A DNA stretch of 64,000 bases from Gammaproteobacteria bacterium. Its GTDB lineage: Bacteria; Pseudomonadota; Gammaproteobacteria; Pseudomonadales; Pseudohongiellaceae. Below, one piece after another: positions 16,184 through 24,022 of this stretch; the stretch's first letter is position 1, and each line of letters begins with the position of its first letter. The stretch lies in the NCBI GenBank assembly GCA_030654835.1, contig JAURWS010000042.1, positions 1 to 64,000 of the forward strand, given 5' to 3'. Position numbers and translations under genes: made by a program. A model generated the notes under the pieces. That model made no database searches. It saw only the letters and a program-made list of their open reading frames with translations, and was not told the origin of the DNA.

Positions 16184-17404
16184 TCAAAAGGCGCTGTAGA
16201 ACATCAGCGTAGTCATGCGCGTGCCGTTGGCAGGGCTGCCACGGTAGGCGCTGCCTGAGTACTCAGTGTGGTTGATTTGCAACTGCACGTTCTGCATCAG
16301 AGAGTAAGTGCCGCCGATCATCCATGCGTTGTCGCGGTTGTTGACTGCGCGACCGTTCTCTCCACGTCGGTAACTCGCCAACAAGGTAATCTTGCCGGGC
16401 ACTATGCCCAGCTGCCCCAGAACGGCCGCCGCTTTGCGGTCTTGCGGATTGGCATTGAACAAATTCCGCGTCACAGAACCGGCCGGTGTTCCTGCAGATT
16501 CGGCGTAGGTCACGTACACGCCCAATGGCATTTCGCCATAAGCGCCTTGTGCCTGCGCATCAACGGCCCACGCATCGGTATCGACGCGCTGCATCAATGC
16601 GGGCTCCGTAGCACTGCCACTCCAGGACTGGACGCCCAATCCGAAGTCCCAGCTGCCAATTTGTGGTGTTGCTGCCAGACGTAGATAATTCGCGGAAGAG
16701 GAGTCTGAATCATCACCCAAGGTGCGCGGAGACCACTTGCTGAAATTGGCGAAATATTGTGCATTGCTTGCCACTGCCGCGATACCCTTTGCCTTGGTCG
16801 AGGTACCAACATATTGCTGTGCCGACACCGCGCTGCGATCTTCCGCTACGCGAGCGAATCGCACGGCACCCGTGTTCAGCAATTCAAACCCATAGGCCAC
16901 GCCTTGTGACGAGGTACTGAAAGGAATCCCGCCCACCGCAACGCCACCAAGGTTGTAGATGAATGGTAGCTTGAGGCCGCTTACCAGCGGGTCCGCATTG
17001 TTCAAGTCCAACTCAACCACGGCACCAATGTTGTTGCTGATGCGCGCACCAATGTTCAACAACAATTCATCTGGAAACTGGAATTCGCCGTCGTTCGTTT
17101 TTTGGGGACCAGCCCCATTGGATTGTTGATAGCGAATCTTCGTGATAATGCCGGCGTTCAGTGAATCCTTTAAAGACAACACAGGCCCCTCGCTGCCACG
17201 TGCGGCCACACTGAAGGCATAACCGTTCGCCTTGAAACTGCGCCCGAACTGATTCAGCGCCGGATAGTTCTGAAAGTGACACGCGGCGCAGGGCATGCCG
17301 GTTTGTCGCGCATATGTGGTCACAGCCCCGGCCTGCATGGAGGCAGTCACACTCAACAACAATATGGTCAGCGCAACAAAGGGTCTTAGAAAATTCATAA
17401 TCAT
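16184..17404 (-). CDS. Cyc2-like fused cytochrome c-outer-membrane porin
   Basis: The frame is open to 17572, but the ATG at 17404 has AAGG nine bases upstream and gives a clean signal peptide (FLRPFVALTILLLSVTAS). The mature protein begins with TTYARQTGMPCAACH and continues PALNQFGRSFKANGY, matching the N-terminal signature of Cyc2, a single haem c fused to a beta barrel that in iron-oxidising bacteria takes electrons from Fe(II) outside the cell. The remaining 330 residues alternate in barrel fashion and end in an aromatic pattern (MTTLMFYSAF). Length (406) is normal for Cyc2. Iron oxidation is not shown; related proteins in heterotrophs are uncharacterised. Divergent from the dihaem peroxidase gene. 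Confidence 0.75.
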   Translation of the reverse strand: MIMNFLRPFVALTILLLSVTASMQAGAVTTYARQTGMPCAACHFQNYPALNQFGRSFKANGYAFSVAARGSEGPVLSLKDSLNAGIITKIRYQQSNGAGPQKTNDGEFQFPDELLLNIGARISNNIGAVVELDLNNADPLVSGLKLPFIYNLGGVAVGGIPFSTSSQGVAYGFELLNTGAVRFARVAEDRSAVSAQQYVGTSTKAKGIAAVASNAQYFANFSKWSPRTLGDDSDSSSANYLRLAATPQIGSWDFGLGVQSWSGSATEPALMQRVDTDAWAVDAQAQGAYGEMPLGVYVTYAESAGTPAGSVTRNLFNANPQDRKAAAVLGQLGIVPGKITLLASYRRGENGRAVNNRDNAWMIGGTYSLMQNVQLQINHTEYSGSAYRGSPANGTRMTTLMFYSAF

Positions 17405-17595
17405 ACAGTTTGGCCTTAAACAGAAAATGTGGTGACGAAAGTTTACCATCACAACCGCAGCAGTTCTGCGTGGAATCATACTGTAGCCCCCATTTCTATC
17501 GATGTGGCCAGCCTTCACCTCGGACGGTATGATCCCGGCATCGGCCCCTGTTGATGACTGCCATGTACTCACTACAACTCACTCTTTGCCAGATC

Positions 17596-19191
17596 ATGCG
17601 AAGCACCACCCGACATCGACTTCCCGTACTGGCGCTGTCCAGCTTTCTGGTTGCAGCGACCCTGTTGCCGACCCTGCAGGCACAAGAGGCCAACGACCCA
17701 TCGTGGCGGCAGTTTCAACATGCCCTGGGTATGCCCGCCCCGATTGGCGTCAACGCCAGCCACCCCCTTGCCAATTCCGTCGTGCGCCCATTCCCTGCCA
17801 TCGATCTGCAGGATATCAACCCCCGCAAATACCTGTTGGGCAATGACCTTTACCAGGAGCGCGCCCTGTCCGCCGACAACAGCATCGGCTGCTTCATCTG
17901 CCATGCCGGACCGCTCAGCGGCACCGACGGCCGACCTGTTTCAAGGGGAGTGGCTCATGCCGCAGGCAACGTCAACGCCCTGACCACCTTCAATGCCGCC
18001 TTCAATTTTCGCCAATTCTGGAATGGCCGCGCCGTCACTCTGGCCGACCAGGCCCTGCTGCCAATCGTCACCGCGCACGAGATGGCCAACACACTGGAGA
18101 AGGTGCTGGCCACATTGCAGACCGATGTCGGCTATGTGGAGGAATTCACCGCGCTCTATCCGGACGGCATCAGCAGCAACAACCTGGCCGACGCCATCGC
18201 CCACTTCGAGCGCACCAGCTTCGCCGTCACCGACACGCCCTTCCAGCGCCATCTGCAAGGCGAGGACGCAGCGCTCAGCGAACAGGAATTGCGCGGCTGG
18301 CAGCGCTTTCAGGAGATCGGCTGCAGCAGCTGCCACAACGGCATCAACCTGGGCGGCAATTCCTATCAGAAGCTGGGAGCGTTGCGGCCGTATTTCACCG
18401 TACGCCGCGAGGCCGGCCCCAATGACGCCGGGCTGGCCGAACGCAGTGGCCGCGCGCAGGACTTATACGTCGTCAAGGTACCCAGCCTGCACAACGTGGC
18501 CATGACCGAGCCCTACCTGCACGATGGCAGTCTCGATTCGCTGCAGAGCGTCACGGCAGAAATGGCTCGCTTCGAGCTGGGCAGGGAATTGAGTGAAGAG
18601 GACATTGGCGACATCGTCGTGTTTATGGTGGCCCTGAACGGCCCGCCGGCAGGCCTGGAGCTGGAAAGGGAGATCACCCAGCTGGCGCGCATCCAAGACG
18701 CGGCGACCGCAGCTGCGACTCAGTCCCCAATAGTTGCTCCACACCGCGCGGCCTACCGTGCCGCGCAGAACGCCGTGATGCCCGGGCTCACGCAGTTGCA
18801 GGCCGAGCTTGGCAGAGTCGAGTCAGGCGAGGTGGCCCATTTCGACTTCGTGCAGTTTCAACATCTGGAATTGATCCGCCACGCACGGGCGCTGCAGCAT
18901 CCACCCTCGGATCTCGCGGACAGCAACAAGCAATGTCTGCAGGACGGCGCCGTGCAGTTGCTGGAAGACGTCATGGCGCTGGAGTTGCCTATTGCCGACT
19001 ACCTGCAAGCCCGGGCCATGCTCGGCGTGCTGGACGCTCACCGACGCGTGCCAGCGCCGGACTCGCCCGGAGCCGATGAACTCGCCGCACAAAGCGCCAC
19101 TCACATCGATGCTGCGCGGGAGAGCCTGCGGGCGATCGCGGATGCGTCAATCGACGAGGCCGCGAGCTTGTTGGCGGAATGTCACTGGTAA
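17596..19191 (+). CDS. Dihaem cytochrome c peroxidase/MauG family protein with C-terminal extension
   Basis: The most likely start is ATG 17596, which gives the signal peptide RLPVLALSSFLVAATLLPTLQAQ in part; ATGs at 17554 and 17563 are also open and none has a strong ribosome site. Two haem motifs, CFICH (about 99-103) and CSSCH (about 243-247), plus IVTAHEM and VAMTEPYLHDGSL, place it with bacterial CcpA/MauG proteins. After the peroxidase core (ending near FMVALNGPPAGL) it continues for about 160 mainly helical residues not found in ordinary CcpA, with two spaced cysteines. It could reduce peroxide or oxidise another periplasmic substrate. It shares the 17405-17595 intergenic region with the Cyc2-like gene. 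Confidence 0.85.
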   Translation: MRSTTRHRLPVLALSSFLVAATLLPTLQAQEANDPSWRQFQHALGMPAPIGVNASHPLANSVVRPFPAIDLQDINPRKYLLGNDLYQERALSADNSIGCFICHAGPLSGTDGRPVSRGVAHAAGNVNALTTFNAAFNFRQFWNGRAVTLADQALLPIVTAHEMANTLEKVLATLQTDVGYVEEFTALYPDGISSNNLADAIAHFERTSFAVTDTPFQRHLQGEDAALSEQELRGWQRFQEIGCSSCHNGINLGGNSYQKLGALRPYFTVRREAGPNDAGLAERSGRAQDLYVVKVPSLHNVAMTEPYLHDGSLDSLQSVTAEMARFELGRELSEEDIGDIVVFMVALNGPPAGLELEREITQLARIQDAATAAATQSPIVAPHRAAYRAAQNAVMPGLTQLQAELGRVESGEVAHFDFVQFQHLELIRHARALQHPPSDLADSNKQCLQDGAVQLLEDVMALELPIADYLQARAMLGVLDAHRRVPAPDSPGADELAAQSATHIDAARESLRAIADASIDEAASLLAECHW

Positions 19192-19240
19192 CTCCGACTC
19201 CTTGGAGAGAGTGGTCTGAAGCAACAAGAACTCTTCTGCT

Positions 19241-19269
19241 TTGACATGACAATGCAATCGCATTACCAT
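19241..19269 (+). promoter_or_regulatory. Promoter with internal operator of the PrlF-YhaV operon
   Basis: TTGACA (19241-19246) and TACCAT (19264-19269) have an ideal 17-base spacer. Inside the spacer AATGC-AATC-GCATT (19251-19264) is a perfect short palindrome, a good site for autorepression by the AbrB-fold antitoxin. Confidence 0.65.
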
Positions 19270-19302
19270 TCAGGCATCAGCCTAATTCGGCAGGAAGAAG
19301 TT

Positions 19303-19632
19303 ATGTCTACAAGCCTCGACGTTGAATCCACACTAACCGATCGCTATCAAACCACGGTTCCGGAAACTGTGCGCCGCGCCCTCAGGCTGGGCAAGCGCGA
19401 CAAGCTCCACTACAGCATCCGCCCCACCGGCGAGGTAGTGCTGACGCGGGCGAAAACATTGGAAGGTGATGACCCCGTGCTTGATCAGTTCCTCAACTTC
19501 CTGGCTCGTGATATCGCCAGTCATCCGGAGCGCCTCCAAATCGTGGACGCAAGCCTCGTGCAGCGACTTGAGTCGCTGGTAGGAGGCATCAATGTCGATC
19601 TCGACACCGCCCTGTCGGCAGATGATGAATGA
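19303..19632 (+). CDS. prlF: PrlF-family antitoxin (AbrB fold)
   Basis: 109 residues from ATG 19303 (AGGAAGA ribosome site); the open frame reaches 19246 but that part overlaps the promoter. ESTLTDRYQTTVPETVRRALRLGKRDKLHY is the swapped-hairpin AbrB/SpoVT DNA-binding domain, and the acidic C-terminus (VDLDTALSADDE) is suited to neutralise the toxin. It should bind YhaV and repress its own operon at 19251-19264. The 4-base overlap with the toxin gene is typical. The symbol is by family resemblance. Confidence 0.85.
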   Translation: MSTSLDVESTLTDRYQTTVPETVRRALRLGKRDKLHYSIRPTGEVVLTRAKTLEGDDPVLDQFLNFLARDIASHPERLQIVDASLVQRLESLVGGINVDLDTALSADDE

Positions 19633-20147
19633 CGATGAGCAACGCTGCGCCGCTGGTCATTAATGGCTGGACCGTTTTTGCGCACCCGCTGTTCCTGACT
19701 CAGCTTGATGCTTTGATTCAGCAGGTGGAATCGTTGCAGCAGAAGGATCAGACCGGCTACCTCAAGAAGAACGCCAGCAAGCGACTGGCCGCGATTACCA
19801 AGCTGGCGTTCCATGCCATTCCCCAAGACCCTGCCAGGCTGGAGTACCGACAGGGCGGCACCTTGGGAGATGACCACAAACACTGGTTCCGGGCCAAGTT
19901 CTTTCAGCAGTTCAGACTATTCTTTCGCTACCACGCTGCAAGCAAGGTGATCGTCTACGCTTGGGTAAACGACGAAGACACAAAGCGCGCCTTTGAAAGC
20001 AGTGGAGACGCATATCGGGTCTTTCGCAAGATGCTGGAAAAAGGGCACCCACCTGATGATTGGGACCAGCTCGTATCTGAGGCGCAGGATGTATCACAGC
20101 AGATGCAGCAGTCGTTAGCGAAAGCTGGAAAAAGCCTTACCCAGTAA
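19629..20147 (+). CDS. yhaV: YhaV-family ribonuclease toxin
   Basis: 172 residues. LVINGWTVFAHPLFLTQLDALI at the N-terminus (in parts), then HKHWFRAKFFQQFRLFFRYH and IVYAWVNDEDTKRAFESSGDAYRVF, match the YhaV toxins, RelE-like mRNA interferases. The pair PrlF-YhaV is complete and the toxin frame intact. In Escherichia coli this toxin cuts mRNA in the stress response; here the same role is inferred. A second possible ATG three codons in does not change the domain. Confidence 0.85.
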   Translation: MTMSNAAPLVINGWTVFAHPLFLTQLDALIQQVESLQQKDQTGYLKKNASKRLAAITKLAFHAIPQDPARLEYRQGGTLGDDHKHWFRAKFFQQFRLFFRYHAASKVIVYAWVNDEDTKRAFESSGDAYRVFRKMLEKGHPPDDWDQLVSEAQDVSQQMQQSLAKAGKSLTQ

Positions 20148-20194
20148 CTCTCTTACCGTCGTCCTGACCATCACACGCTACCCACCTATCAGGA

Positions 20195-20253
20195 TTGAAC
20201 ATAACCAGAACGAAGGCTATCATCTGATACATAGAATGCTAATCAGGTGATAG
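20195..20253 (+). promoter_or_regulatory. Promoter and operator of the Xre-RES operon
   Basis: TTGAAC (20195-20200), 17 bases, TATCAT (20218-20223). An imperfect inverted repeat CTATCATCTGAT (20217-20228) and ATCAGGTGATAG (20242-20253), 11 of 12 matching, covers the -10 element and the ribosome site, fitting autorepression by the Xre antitoxin. Confidence 0.7.
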
Positions 20254-20255
20254 CT

Positions 20256-20762
20256 ATGTCCCGGCCAAAAAAAGTGACTTCTTCGAAAACCAAATCCGTC
20301 GCAATGATCACCGGCGCGCCGAAAAAAAGTGTCGCAGAGCCAGAGGCGCTGTATTCAGTCAGCCTGTACAAGGCGCTGGACATCCCCTCCGGAGGAGAGC
20401 TTCTGTTCCAGGCTTTGCACAAGGGCTTCCGTTTCTCGGTCTACAACAAACTGGCGGCCGCCAGCGGTCTGGAGAAAAAGCAGGTTGCGCAATACGCGCT
20501 GCTGCCAACAGCGACGTTGAGCCGACGCGCGAAATCGGGCCACTTCAACACCGATGAAAGTGATCGCCTCTTCAGATTGACGCAGGTGATGGACGCCGCC
20601 ATTGGGCTTTTTGAAGGCGACCGGCACGCCGCCATGCAGTGGCTGGAGAAGCCAGCGCCGGGGCTGGGTAATCGAACTCCTGCTCAGATGATGGGAACGT
20701 CAGTCGAATCCAGGGCCGTGCTGGATCTGATAAGCCAGCTGGAGCACGGCGTCATCGCATGA
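20256..20762 (+). CDS. Xre/MbcA/ParS-type antitoxin
   Basis: 168 residues from ATG 20256; a GTG three codons earlier is open but overlaps the operator. A basic Lys-rich N-terminus is followed by a helix-turn-helix domain (SVYNKLAAASGLEKKQVAQYALLPTATLSRR, about 65-95) and a C-terminal DUF2384-like segment (AMQWLEKPAPGLGNRTPAQMM) that binds RES toxins in known complexes. The start of the toxin gene overlaps by 4 bases. It probably represses transcription through 20217-20253. Confidence 0.85.
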   Translation: MSRPKKVTSSKTKSVAMITGAPKKSVAEPEALYSVSLYKALDIPSGGELLFQALHKGFRFSVYNKLAAASGLEKKQVAQYALLPTATLSRRAKSGHFNTDESDRLFRLTQVMDAAIGLFEGDRHAAMQWLEKPAPGLGNRTPAQMMGTSVESRAVLDLISQLEHGVIA

Positions 20763-21232
20763 AGACTGTCAGCGTCTATCGCATGGTCAAGACCAAGTGG
20801 GCTGCCACGGCTTTTGACGGTGATGGCGCCAGGGTTACTGGTGGGCGCTGGAACAGCAAGGGCGTCCCCTGCGTCTACACCTCCGCATCAGAATCTTTGG
20901 CGTTGCTGGAAATACTGGTGCATCTGCAGGACGCCTCTTTGCTGCGGTCTTACACCGTTTTCGAACTGCGGATACCCGAAAACCTGATAGCTGTGATACC
21001 GGAAGGCAAGCTCCCATCCGATTGGCAGCAGCCGCTCTCCCCACCGTCAACGGCAGTCCTTGGAGACGAATGGCTGAAGTCTGCATCACTCGAAATGGCG
21101 CTCGCAATCCCGAGCACTATCGTTCCTCGCGAGATGAACTACCTGCTCAATATCGCTCACCCTGAGTATCAGAGCATCGCATCTCAGGCAAAGCAGATGC
21201 CGTTCAATCCCGACCCGAGACTTGCTCGATAG
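20759..21232 (+). CDS. RES-domain toxin (NAD+-degrading family)
   Basis: 157 residues. R30 in GGRWNSKG, Y40, E51 in ASESLALLEILVHL and the Ser of MALAIPS are the positions that define the RES domain, whose characterised members are NAD+ phosphorylases that deplete NAD+ and halt growth. The gene is intact and coupled to the antitoxin. Together with PrlF-YhaV it forms a block of two TA systems with no other cargo. Confidence 0.85.
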   Translation: MKTVSVYRMVKTKWAATAFDGDGARVTGGRWNSKGVPCVYTSASESLALLEILVHLQDASLLRSYTVFELRIPENLIAVIPEGKLPSDWQQPLSPPSTAVLGDEWLKSASLEMALAIPSTIVPREMNYLLNIAHPEYQSIASQAKQMPFNPDPRLAR

Positions 21233-21251
21233 CCTGCGGGAATCCGTCCAA

Positions 21252-21410
21252 GTGAAATCTGAATTGAAAAAATTGCTACTGCTGTTCCTCTCAACGCTCC
21301 TTTTCGCAGCCCTCGGCAGGTGGCGTGACAACCAGCCAACGCTCCTCTATTCTCGACCAACCCATTCGAACGACAATCAGAACAGCAATCAGAACAACAA
21401 TCAGGAGTGA
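21252..21410 (+). CDS. Possible small membrane peptide (doubtful)
   Basis: A GTG-started frame of 52 codons: KKLLLLFLSTLLFAALG would span the membrane and the tail is made of Asn/Gln from three 12-base repeats. The stop overlaps the spacing to the next ATG (21414). No good ribosome site, so this may only be leader DNA of the methyltransferase gene. Confidence 0.25.
   Translation: MKSELKKLLLLFLSTLLFAALGRWRDNQPTLLYSRPTHSNDNQNSNQNNNQE
21369..21404 (+). repeat. 12-bp tandem repeat, three units
   Basis: AACGACAATCAG, AACAGCAATCAG and AACAACAATCAG follow each other directly, ten bases before the ATG at 21414. Confidence 0.85.
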
Positions 21411-21413
21411 ATA

Positions 21414-22244
21414 ATGCTCACCAAACGCATGACACTGGCCGCCCTCATGGTCACCACCATGGTTACCTCAACCCTTGCCAGCACAGCTGTCATGGCAGAC
21501 GACCTGCAGCGCCTGCGCGAGGTCAGTGAGGGGGCGCACCGCTCTGCCGCCAATATCGCCCGCAACGATGCAAGGCACCCCGTGGAGACCCTCGACTTCT
21601 TCGGGCTGAAATCCGGGATGACCGTGATCGAGATCCTGCCGGGCGGCGGCTGGTATGCCGAAATTCTCGCGCCCTTCCTGAAGGGTAACGGCACCTACTA
21701 CGCCGCGCATTTCTCGCCGAATTCGCAGCTCTCGTACCAGCCACCGATGCTGCAGCAGTTCCGCGACAGAGTGACAGGCAACCCGGAAGTCTACGGCGAA
21801 ACCATCATCACCCACCTGTATCCGCCCAACGAGACCGCCATTGCGCCGCCTGGCTCGGCAGACCTGGCACTGACATTCCGCAATGTCCATAACTGGGTCA
21901 TGGCCAATACGCAGAAGGAGCATTTCGCGGCCTTCTACACGGCACTCAAACCGGGCGGCATACTCGGCGTGTCCGAGCACCGGGCGCCCGCTGGCAGCAC
22001 CATGGAGTTCATGCAAACCACGGGCTATGTCTCCGAGGAATACGTCACCCAGCTGGCCACCGAGGCAGGCTTCGAGTTCGTTGCGTCATCCGAGATCAAC
22101 GCCAACCCGCTGGACACCAAAGACTATGCGGAAGGTGTGTGGACCCTGCCCCCGACGTTGCGCATGGGTGATCAGGACAAGGAGAAATACATGGCCATCG
22201 GCGAGAGCGACCGCATGACGCTGAAGTTCAGAAAACCGGAGTAG
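21414..22244 (+). CDS. Exported methyltransferase-like protein (COG4798 type)
   Basis: 276 residues with a signal peptide (cleavage near VMAD, about residue 28). The Rossmann-type domain has an altered motif I, VIEILPGGGWYAEILAPFL, an acidic strand SADLALTFRNVHNWV and LKPGGILGVSEHR, all in the order of class I SAM methyltransferases. Because S-adenosylmethionine is not expected outside the cytoplasm, the exported form is puzzling and the protein may use another ligand. CAGGAG lies before the ATG. It stands alone between the RES toxin and the TetR operon. Confidence 0.75.
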   Translation: MLTKRMTLAALMVTTMVTSTLASTAVMADDLQRLREVSEGAHRSAANIARNDARHPVETLDFFGLKSGMTVIEILPGGGWYAEILAPFLKGNGTYYAAHFSPNSQLSYQPPMLQQFRDRVTGNPEVYGETIITHLYPPNETAIAPPGSADLALTFRNVHNWVMANTQKEHFAAFYTALKPGGILGVSEHRAPAGSTMEFMQTTGYVSEEYVTQLATEAGFEFVASSEINANPLDTKDYAEGVWTLPPTLRMGDQDKEKYMAIGESDRMTLKFRKPE

Positions 22245-22388
22245 ATCCTCGAATATCCATACCGACCTTGGCCCGACAGGAAGCTCCATTCCCCACTAAC
22301 ACCCGAATCGAGGAATTGTTCCGGTGTTCAATCACGCCGTTAAAGCCTAGGATATTCATCACCGGATGAATTACTTCAGGAACCCCCT

Positions 22389-23072
22389 TTGACAGCGCCA
22401 ATGACAGCACCCACGACTGCAGGTAGAGGCAGGCCGCGAGGAGAGTCGGATGCCAGGCAATTGCTGATCGCCGCAGCCCGCCATCAATTCGCCCAGCGCC
22501 CCTTCGACGCTGTGTCTACCCGCGCGCTGGCAACCGAAGCGGGCGTGGACGCTGCATTGATTCGTTACTATTTTAGATCGAAGGCCGGTCTGTTTGAGCA
22601 GATGTTGAGGGAGACACTCGAACCCGTTCTGACGCGGTTGGCCGACAAGGCACCAGCCCGGGCTCAAGACGGCCTCGAAACATTGATGCGTACCTACTAT
22701 CGCATCATGGTCCCCAACCCAGGAGTGCCTCGATTGATTCAGCGCGTCCTGCACGATGATCCACAGACGGAGTCGTACCGGATTCTGCAGGGAATCTTTG
22801 AGGAGATACTCACCGTGTCGATGGGCTGGCTACAGACCATCCTGGTCGACTCTGGCCACATGCGCAAAGAACTGGATCCGAAGCTGGCCAGACTGAGTTT
22901 TGTCAGCCTGATGGTATTCCCGCTGGTGGCACCACCGCTGCTGATTACGAGCAGCGGATTGAGCATGTCGGAAGCGGACATTGACCGATTGGTCACCCAC
23001 AACGTCGATATCCTGCAACGCGCCCTGTTGCGGCATACTGAATCGGAAACTGAAACGGAACACACTTCATGA
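22389..23072 (+). CDS. TetR-family regulator of the exporter operon
   Basis: 227 residues. The N-terminal helix-turn-helix (AARHQFAQRPFDAVSTRALATEAGVDAALIRYYFRSKAGLFEQM, in parts, about 28-70) is a TetR DNA-binding domain; the rest is the helical ligand domain with a DUF-type C-terminal pocket. The start is TTG 22389 with CAGG eight bases before, or ATG 22401. Its last bases overlap the adaptor gene (ATGA), so it is the first gene of a four-gene exporter operon and probably senses the compound exported. Confidence 0.85.
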   Translation: MTAPMTAPTTAGRGRPRGESDARQLLIAAARHQFAQRPFDAVSTRALATEAGVDAALIRYYFRSKAGLFEQMLRETLEPVLTRLADKAPARAQDGLETLMRTYYRIMVPNPGVPRLIQRVLHDDPQTESYRILQGIFEEILTVSMGWLQTILVDSGHMRKELDPKLARLSFVSLMVFPLVAPPLLITSSGLSMSEADIDRLVTHNVDILQRALLRHTESETETEHTS

Positions 23073-24022
23073 AAGCAAAATATCTGCTGGTGACGACTCT
23101 GCTGGCAACCCTGCTGATGCTGACCGCCTGTCAGGAGGACACCACCGGTTGGTACGGCACCGTGGAGCGAGAGCGCCACACTCTCACCGCCCCGGCCAGT
23201 GAGCTGATCACTGCAGTGCTGGTACGCGAGGGCGACGCGGTGAAAGCGGGACAACTGCTGCTGACGCTGGACACCACCAGTGTGCAGGCGCGCATCGCCC
23301 AACGCCACGCCGAACTGGCTGAGGTGCAGGCCCTGCAACAGGAGCTGATTCAGGGGCCGCGCAGGGAATCACTCGCGCTGGCCGAGGCGACCATACGAGG
23401 AGCGAATGCAGCGTTGCTGGAAGCGCAGCAACGACTGGATCGCATAGAACAACTGCTGCAGGCCGGAGCGGCAACACAGTCCGACCGCGATCAGGCGCTG
23501 GCGGCACGGGACCTCGCACGCTCAGCGCTGGAGCAGGCAACACAGACGCTGACCGAACTCACCAACGGCACGCGCTCCGAACAACTGCAGCAGGTAGAGG
23601 CGCGCGTCGCCGCTGCGCAGGCACGACTGGCCATCGACGAAAAAGCCCTCGCGGACTTGAGCCTCTACTCCGCGCACGACGCCGTGGTCGACAGCCTGCC
23701 GTGGCAGCAGGGCGACCGTGTGGCGCAAGGGACACAGCTGATCAGCCTGCTGATCGATGCCGAGGCGTTTGTGCGGGTCTATGTGCCAGCGGACGCGCGT
23801 GATCAGCTCTCTCCGGGCCAGCAACTCAGCATTCAGCCGGATGCGGACATGCCTGCGTTTCTCGGCACAATCCGGCATATCCGACCACAGCCTGCCTTCA
23901 CGCCCTATTACGCGCTGAATGAGCGCGACCGGGCACGTCTGATGTACCTGACGGAAATCAGCCTGCCACCCAGCCACGCCGACTTGCCCAGCGGCATGAC
24001 CGTTGAGGTCCTGTTGCCATGA
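23069..24022 (+). CDS. HlyD-family periplasmic adaptor, lipoprotein
   Basis: 317 residues. The lipobox LTAC ends the signal peptide at residue 21, so the mature protein is membrane-anchored by lipid. The lipoyl half-motifs (ASELITAVLVREGDAVKAGQLLLTL and SAHDAVVDSLPWQQGDRVAQG, in parts) flank a long coiled hairpin (about 70-195, rich in Ala, Glu, Gln, Leu). This is the architecture of YbhG/HlyD membrane-fusion proteins that link an ABC exporter to an outer-membrane channel. The downstream gene overlaps by 4 bases. Confidence 0.85.
   Translation: MKAKYLLVTTLLATLLMLTACQEDTTGWYGTVERERHTLTAPASELITAVLVREGDAVKAGQLLLTLDTTSVQARIAQRHAELAEVQALQQELIQGPRRESLALAEATIRGANAALLEAQQRLDRIEQLLQAGAATQSDRDQALAARDLARSALEQATQTLTELTNGTRSEQLQQVEARVAAAQARLAIDEKALADLSLYSAHDAVVDSLPWQQGDRVAQGTQLISLLIDAEAFVRVYVPADARDQLSPGQQLSIQPDADMPAFLGTIRHIRPQPAFTPYYALNERDRARLMYLTEISLPPSHADLPSGMTVEVLLP

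Noticed and set aside
17405-17572. N-terminal extension of the cytochrome-porin
   Set aside because: The signal peptide and ribosome site lie at 17404; the extra part would bury the signal peptide.
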